Positions 58,200 through 64,000 of a DNA stretch of 64,000 nucleotides are shown here, one piece after another. The stretch is from positions 134,919,741-134,983,740 of the forward strand of contig CM041465.1 in the NCBI GenBank assembly GCA_023213395.1, written 5' to 3'. The position numbers and the translations under genes are program-made. Numbering within the stretch: the first letter of the stretch is position 1; each line of letters starts with the position of its first letter. A model generated the notes under the pieces. That model saw nothing but the letters and a program-made list of their open reading frames with translations, made no database searches and had not been told where the DNA came from. The stretch is from Cycas panzhihuaensis (taxonomy: Eukaryota; Cycadophyta).

Positions 58200-60800
58200 A
58201 TTTTCATATTTTAATTTTTAAGTTTTTTCTTTAAAATATTCAAAAGTGTACTAAAATAACCAAAAACATAATTTTATAGTTAAAACCTTGATTTTACTAT
58301 TAAAAATATGATTTTTCTTTCCTACTTCTAAATTATAAAAGTATGTTTTTGGGGATGTTATCATGTTTTTCGTAATCTTATCGTATTTTAGTACCTTATC
58401 TATGTCTTTGCACTACGTAATTATGTTTTAGAGATAAAATTTTAATTAAAAAAAAAAAAAATTAAGAAAGTGGACTCACTGGATATCTAGCCCCCTACTG
58501 CATCCTATTGATATCAATCTCCTAGAGCTTATTTTCTACCAAAATAGCTCTAGGTCACCTTAAAAATAAGAGAAATGGGCCCTCTAGTACCTTATTTTTT
58601 AACCTCCTCATATAAAAATAAAGTTTAATTCTCATCCTTTTTCTTAATAAAAGGAAGGGGCTTTTCTCTCTTTTCTGAGTAAGGATCTTTCTTCCATCCA
58701 TTGAGTCTATCAAAGTGAGTTCAACCTCTTTATAATCATCATTATTGAATGAAATCACTTTGGGATAGTAAAATAATTCATCTTTTGTCTATTTGGATCA
58801 ATTATCCTTAATGCAATTATCTTTCATGGACCTTTTTGGAGATCTTAATAGTTATATCTTTCACTCATTTTCCTTTTAAATTGACTTTTGTTATGGTCTT
58901 CAAAATATTTTGAGTCCCTTTTACCTATTAAAGAGTCTAAGCTATGATAGGGAACCCTCTAAAATTTGATTATTGATGAGGTTAAACTACAATGATTAAG
59001 CTTCAAAGGCCTTCACCTCGTTAATGAGTTTAAACTATGATAGGAAGCTCTAAAATGTCACCTACTAATGAGTTGAAACTATGGTAGTCTTAGGCTCTGA
59101 GAGTCACCCATTAATGAACCTAAAAATATGACAGTCCATCCTTTATACTATGGCAAAAGGACTTCCCTTCGAAGTGTGGTTAATGAGAAATAAACTATAA
59201 CCAGTTAAATCTTTAAGTCCCATCTAATTTATGGGTATTTAGCATTAATATTTTATTTAGTAAGTGAGAATCCAATCCTTTTGGGTAAGCTTTTAGGTAA
59301 TATTCTTTTAATGATCAGAACCTAATCCTTTTAGGTAAGCTTTTAGTCAATATTCCTTTGACTCATCATTTTAGAAATATCAAAGTTGCTTTGGTTAGAT
59401 TTTAGAACTTTTGTAGATTAGTAACCCATCATTCACATACCTCATCTTAGATTCCATTGACACTTAATAGAAGATCCCTTCACCTTCATCATTGCCACCT
59501 CTTACCATCCTACTTTCTTCCTAAAGTAGGAGCTTAAGGTGTTAAGGGGACAAATGTTTTAACAAAACCTAGCCCTCTTGCTAATTCTTATTACTTTTAA
59601 TGAATTTCTTATCTTGTTTTAATGATTGATTTGAGCTTATTTTATATGAATTAGGGCATGTTTTGATGAGGTATTATCTTAATTTCATTAATGATATATG
59701 TTGAATAATGATTATTGTATGATTTTTCTATCACCTACCAATGATTGATTCTATGGCATTAAATTCTTTCCTTTTACAATTATTTTAATTTAATTTTTTC
59801 TTTGGAACATCTTTTGCCTCATTTTTTTATCTTGGTTTCACCTTTGCATTGCCTTTTTATTAATTTTTAGACATGTGCTTATCATTTTCATCACTTTTGG
59901 ATCTCTTTCTTTATTAATTAAGTTATTTGTGCTTAAATTTATCAATAAAAATCTATTTTTGACCTTTTTAATAAGCCATTTTGATCTTCTAATTCATCAC
60001 ATTTTTAGTCCTGCCAAAAACATAATCAATTACCATGCCAGATTTAGTTATTGTTTCTGTAAATCTTTAAAAAATTTCTCTTTTCATTATAGAAGCATTA
60101 TCCAAAAGAAAGATATCATATAATTAGAATGAAAAGCCTCATATTAACATTACATGTTATTATACTTCTTAGTGATTTATATATATAGTTGCAAGTGGTG
60201 TTAGTTACATTTCATATTAGTTTCTCTTTTATTACAAGGTATGTTGTATTTGAATAAAGTAGTTTTGGATTCAATTTTTAGTATGTTTTATCTTTAAAAA
60301 AAATATTGCATGTATGTTTAGCTCTCTTATGTGTATCTTGAAAACTGGGTAGATAGATCTTGCAGTTTCATTGATTATTCTTTATTTCACTTCATTGAAA
60401 AAAGTAAACAATAATAAGAACATAATACATAACAAAAAAATAAGAAAAAAGAAACAAAACTCTTTCCATCACTTAGGTCTTCTGCTTCATTCAAGTAATA
60501 CTCTAAAGGTTAAAAGAATGGGAGGAAAGAAGTCCTTAAGAAATACACATGAGACATTATTAGCGTAATTCCAAGCTTAAAACACATCCATCTGATTGTG
60601 TAAGCTAGCAAATTCAATCATCCCTTTATATCCTAGCCTTTTGTTGTTTCATTTATTCATACCTTTATTAAATAGCATAATCAGGTGGAGACTCCTTAGG
60701 AGTTAGGCAAAGGTGGTCACTTAGGTCCTCTTAGACTTTATATCTCTTAGTTTAGACTTGAAACAAGGAAATATTTTATCAGTTAAGATATTTTATTTAG
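58200..60800 (+). repeat. Tandem T unit 1
   Basis: Starts with the palindrome-like AT tract (58200-58460). Then 'gatatctagccccctactgcatcctattgatatcaatctcc' (about 58480), a 'ttaataaaaggaagggg' block, 'taatgagtttaaactatgatagg' repeats (58915-59200), small hairpins (59215-59340), the conserved hairpin (59508-59531), 'gggacaaatgttttaacaaaacctagccctc' (about 59547), a second AT tract, 'ggagactccttaggagttaggcaaaggtggtcac' (about 60688) and 'ttatttaggtccaact' (about 60793). No gene. Confidence 0.78.
59508..59531 (+). other. Conserved 9-bp-stem hairpin, unit 1
   Basis: TCCTACTTT-CTTCCT-AAAGTAGGA, perfect stem and 6-nt loop. Confidence 0.9.
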
Positions 60801-63740
60801 GTCCAACTAAAGCACACCCATATTTTTGACAATATTTTTATATTTTTTGTTATGCCTTCATGATTTTTATACTATAAAACCATATTTTTAACTATATATA
60901 TATATTTTATGAAGAGAACTTTTCAGATATCTGGCTTCCTACTATATCCTACTAATATCTATCTCCTGGGGCTAATCTTCCACTGAAATAACTCTAGAAT
61001 GGATAGCTAGATTTTCTAGCTCTCTCATGTAAAAATAAAATTCAATATATTTATCTTTTATTTAAGAAGGGAGGTTTTTCCTCTCTTTTCTAAGTAAAAT
61101 ATTTTCTTTCATCCATTAGATCTATCCAAGTGAATTTTATTCTTCTACAACCACCATTCTTGAATAAAATTACTTTAGAATAAGGAAATGATTTGTCTCA
61201 TGTCTATTAGGTCAATTATTAACCTTAATATCTTTGTCTTCTACAGAGTATTTTAGAGATCTAAATGTTATATCTCTCATTTATTTTGCTTCAAATTGAC
61301 TCTTAGATTGGTCTTAAAAATGGTCTAAGTCCTTTTACATATTAATGAGCCTAAATTATGAAAGGGAATGCTCAAAAATTTGATAGTTGACAAGTTTAAA
61401 CTATGACAATCAAGCTCCAAAGACCTTCACCCCATTAATGAGTTTAAGCTATGATAGAAGGCTCTTAAAAGTTAGTTACTAATGATTCGAAACTATGGTA
61501 GTCCTAAGACTCTAAAATGTCACCTGTTAACAAGGTCAAAAATTATGACAGTCCATCCTTTATACTCTAACAAAAGGAATTTCCTCTAAAGTATGGTTAA
61601 TGAGAGATAAACTATCACCAATTAGTTTTTTAAGTCCCATCTAGTTTGTAGGCATTATATATTACTTTTGTATTAAGTGAATGAGAACCTAGTCCATTTG
61701 GGTAGGCTTCTAGGTAAGATCTCTTTAACTTGTTTGTATAGAAAATTTGTTCACTTGATTATAGTTCCTTTATAAGTTACTAAACCATCATTCACATACC
61801 TTATCTCATACCTTTTGCCTGATAGAGAATTGTTCACTATCATTATTATCACCTTTCACCATCCTACTTCCTCTTTGAAGTAGGAGCTTCAAGTGTCAAG
61901 GGGGAAAATGTTTTACCAAAACCTAGCCCTCAACACTTTTAGTATATTTCTTATATTCTTTCATGTGAAAATAATTGGTTTAAGGTTTATTTCATTTATA
62001 TTAGGCCATGTCTTGATGAAATGTTATATTGATTTTGTTAATGATATATGTTGAATGATGATGTATGTATTATTTTGCTACCACCTGATAATAAGTGATA
62101 ACTATAGTATTAAATCCCTCTTTTATGATCATTCTTATTTATTTCTTCCTTTAACATATACTATTTTATGCTTTTGTCTTGATTTTACCCTTAGATTAAA
62201 TTTTTTAATCACTTTTGGGCTTGTACTTATTGTTCTCATCCATTTTTAGGATATTTTTTCTCATTAATAAAGTCATTTATATTAAAATTTATCAATAAAA
62301 AATATTTTATGACTTTTTAATGAGTCATTTTAAACTCTTTATTTATTGCATTTTTAATCCTATAAAAAACATGATTGATCATATTTTATAAATAAAATCA
62401 TGATTTTGGTTGTTTAAAAAATATGACTGGTCATGGTTTTTACTGTTATGTATGTAAAACTTTTCTAGCATGTTAGTTTCCTATATGCCACCACCTAGAT
62501 TTGATGGAAACCTACCCTAATTGTGCTTGGAACTCAAGGAAACCCTCTTGTCTCCTATCATTTGAAGTTTATGATGTGAGATATCAAAGTTTTGGAAGTG
62601 CTTCTTGAGATTTTTTGAGATATTTTACTACTATTATTTGGAAGATTTTTTTAAGAAAGAAAAGGTGAAGTTAAGAGAAATATTTTGGAGCTTTGGTTAT
62701 CATTTTACTTCTACTCAAATTTTAATATTTAGTGCATTTTAGAATATGTAAATTCTTATAAAATTTTTAATTTCAAACTTCTTTTCTTCTTGGTAAGATC
62801 TTTTTTATTATGGACTTTTGAAAATTTTCTATTCTATCATGACTATTTATACTCAGAATCTTTCCTTTCTACTTGGTGACATTTGAACTACCCTTGTATT
62901 CATTTTCTACTTGGGAACTTGGCTGAAAGTTTTTCCCTTCATGGGACAAAAAGGGAGTAGTCTATTGTGAAGAATGGTCATCTCTTCACTAAGAGGATAA
63001 TTACTCTCTCCCATTCTTTCTTAGCTATCTAAATCTCCAAGAGGTCTACTTTCATCTTGGCTTATTTGTGGCTATTGTTAAGCCTATTATTCTTGTGTTT
63101 CATCTTTTTCCTTTTTTAGCTTTAAAGGAAAATTTAAAGAGGTTTGATCACATGAAAGAGGGAAAGCCATTATAAGGTAGGAGTTCATTAATAGACTAGA
63201 CTAGTATTATTCTTGTTTGTCTTCATTCCTTTCATTATTCTCTTAGTGTAAAAGGAAATCTGAATATATGAATGATATATCTTTGATATGATCAAATTAT
63301 TTGAGATTTAAGGATCCTTTATTTTCTAAAAGATGTTATTTATGATAGAATTTCTCTAGTTTTTAGTCTATAGTTTGTTTATAGATGATGACTTAATTAT
63401 AATTGATTATGTGTAACTTTGTAGGGTGAATATCATTCATTACAACAGAAATATATCTTGAAAATCTCTCTTTTTATCTTAGAACCATTCTCTAACAAGA
63501 AAATAGTATGTAATTGGAATGGAAGTTTTATATAAATATTGCATATTATTGGATCGCTTGTTGATTTGCACATATAGTTACTTCATTTATTCATACCTTC
63601 ATTAAATGGAATAATCAAGTGGAGAGTCCTTCTTAGGAGTTGAGTAAAGGTGGTCACTTAGATCCTCAAAGACTTTATATCTTTTAGTTTATATTTGAAA
63701 CAAGGAAATGTTTTGTTAGTTAAGAGATATTTTGTTTAGG
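60801..63740 (+). repeat. Tandem T unit 2
   Basis: Repeats unit 1 in the same order and direction: 'gatatctggcttcctactatatcctactaatatctatctcc' (about 60937), repeats at 61330-61610, conserved hairpin (61862-61885), 'gggaaaatgttttaccaaaacctagccctc' (about 61903), 'gccaccacctagatttgatgg' (about 62490), 'ttttcccttcatggg' (about 62931), 'gagtccttcttaggagttgagtaaaggtggtcac' (about 63624). Longer than unit 1 because it keeps the block at 62490-63200. Confidence 0.8.
61862..61885 (+). other. Conserved 9-bp-stem hairpin, unit 2
   Basis: TCCTACTTC-CTCTTT-GAAGTAGGA, perfect stem with one compensated pair compared with 59508-59531. Confidence 0.9.
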
Positions 63741-64000
63741 TCTAATCAAAACACAACCATATTTTTTATAGCATTTTCATATTCTTGGTTATACCTTCAT
63801 GTTTTTCATGCTATAAAATCATATTTTTCACTATAAAATTTAATTTAAAAAAAAATTATAAAGAGAACTTATTGGAGGTCTAGCTTCCTATTACATCTTG
63901 CTAATATCTTTCTCCTGGGGATAATCTTCCACTGAAATAGCTCTAGATCGCCTCAAAAAATGAGTGGAAAGGCCATCAAACAGTTCAATTTTCTAACTCT
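63741..64000 (+). repeat. Tandem T unit 3, start
   Basis: Again 'ggtctagcttcctattacatcttgctaatatctttctcc' (about 63876) and 'tcttccactgaaatagctctag', as in units 1 and 2; continues beyond the window. Confidence 0.78.

Overview
This is a plant nuclear window made almost entirely of old LTR retrotransposons. Evidence for a plant: Ty1/copia elements primed by an initiator-Met-tRNA-like site (TGGTATTAGAG), a Ty3/gypsy family with Tat-clade features (protease, RT-RNase H and integrase, plus a second archaeal-type RNase H, a very long non-coding 3' region and an antisense ORF relic), AT-rich sequence, long (TA)n tracts, and heavy decay of the kind seen in methylated DNA (CGA/CAG/CAA/TGG to stop, Cys to Tyr, Asp to Asn, Glu to Lys). 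I see no host gene I can name, no tRNA or rRNA gene and no CRISPR array. Every coding region is broken.

Layout. 1-1445: copia gag/protease/pre-integrase relic ending at a minus-strand LTR (1446-1782). 1783-3700: unassigned. 3700-12983: the base family (called T here): protease, RT, RNase H and integrase to about 8225, a 1.3 kb spacer, a separate second RNase H (aRNH, 9543-9960), a 3' module and an antisense-ORF region. 12984-21944: copia A, complete, with target duplication ACTAT and a 5' gypsy fragment (19071-21716) nested in its 3' LTR. 21945-25180: T non-coding unit, continuing from 12983. 25181-27895: unassigned. 27900-31151: an inverted T unit and half of an aRNH gene. 31152-35430 and 39191-40015: two halves of one copia element (B) in opposite orientations. 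Between them, 35431-39190 holds a T unit lacking RT to integrase plus the other aRNH half. 40016-45434: another T copy with aRNH but no RT or integrase. 45440-52995: copia C, target duplication CTATA. 53001-58150: T antisense-ORF region with a 2.7 kb less AT-rich stretch and a solo LTR (56811-57456). 58200-64000: tandem T units of about 2.5 and 2.9 kb.

How it fits together. T forms the oldest layer, and copia A, B, C and the solo LTR landed in it later. Removing copia A joins a T motif across the ACTAT site. Joining the two halves of copia B restores one gag frame, one pair of ATACT target duplications and one aRNH gene, so B inserted once and the locus was then rearranged. The most unusual items are this split element, the aRNH gene placed downstream of integrase and kept in T copies that have lost RT and integrase, and several non-coding hairpins with compensating base changes between copies. 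All comparisons were made by eye; percentages are estimates and no database was searched.
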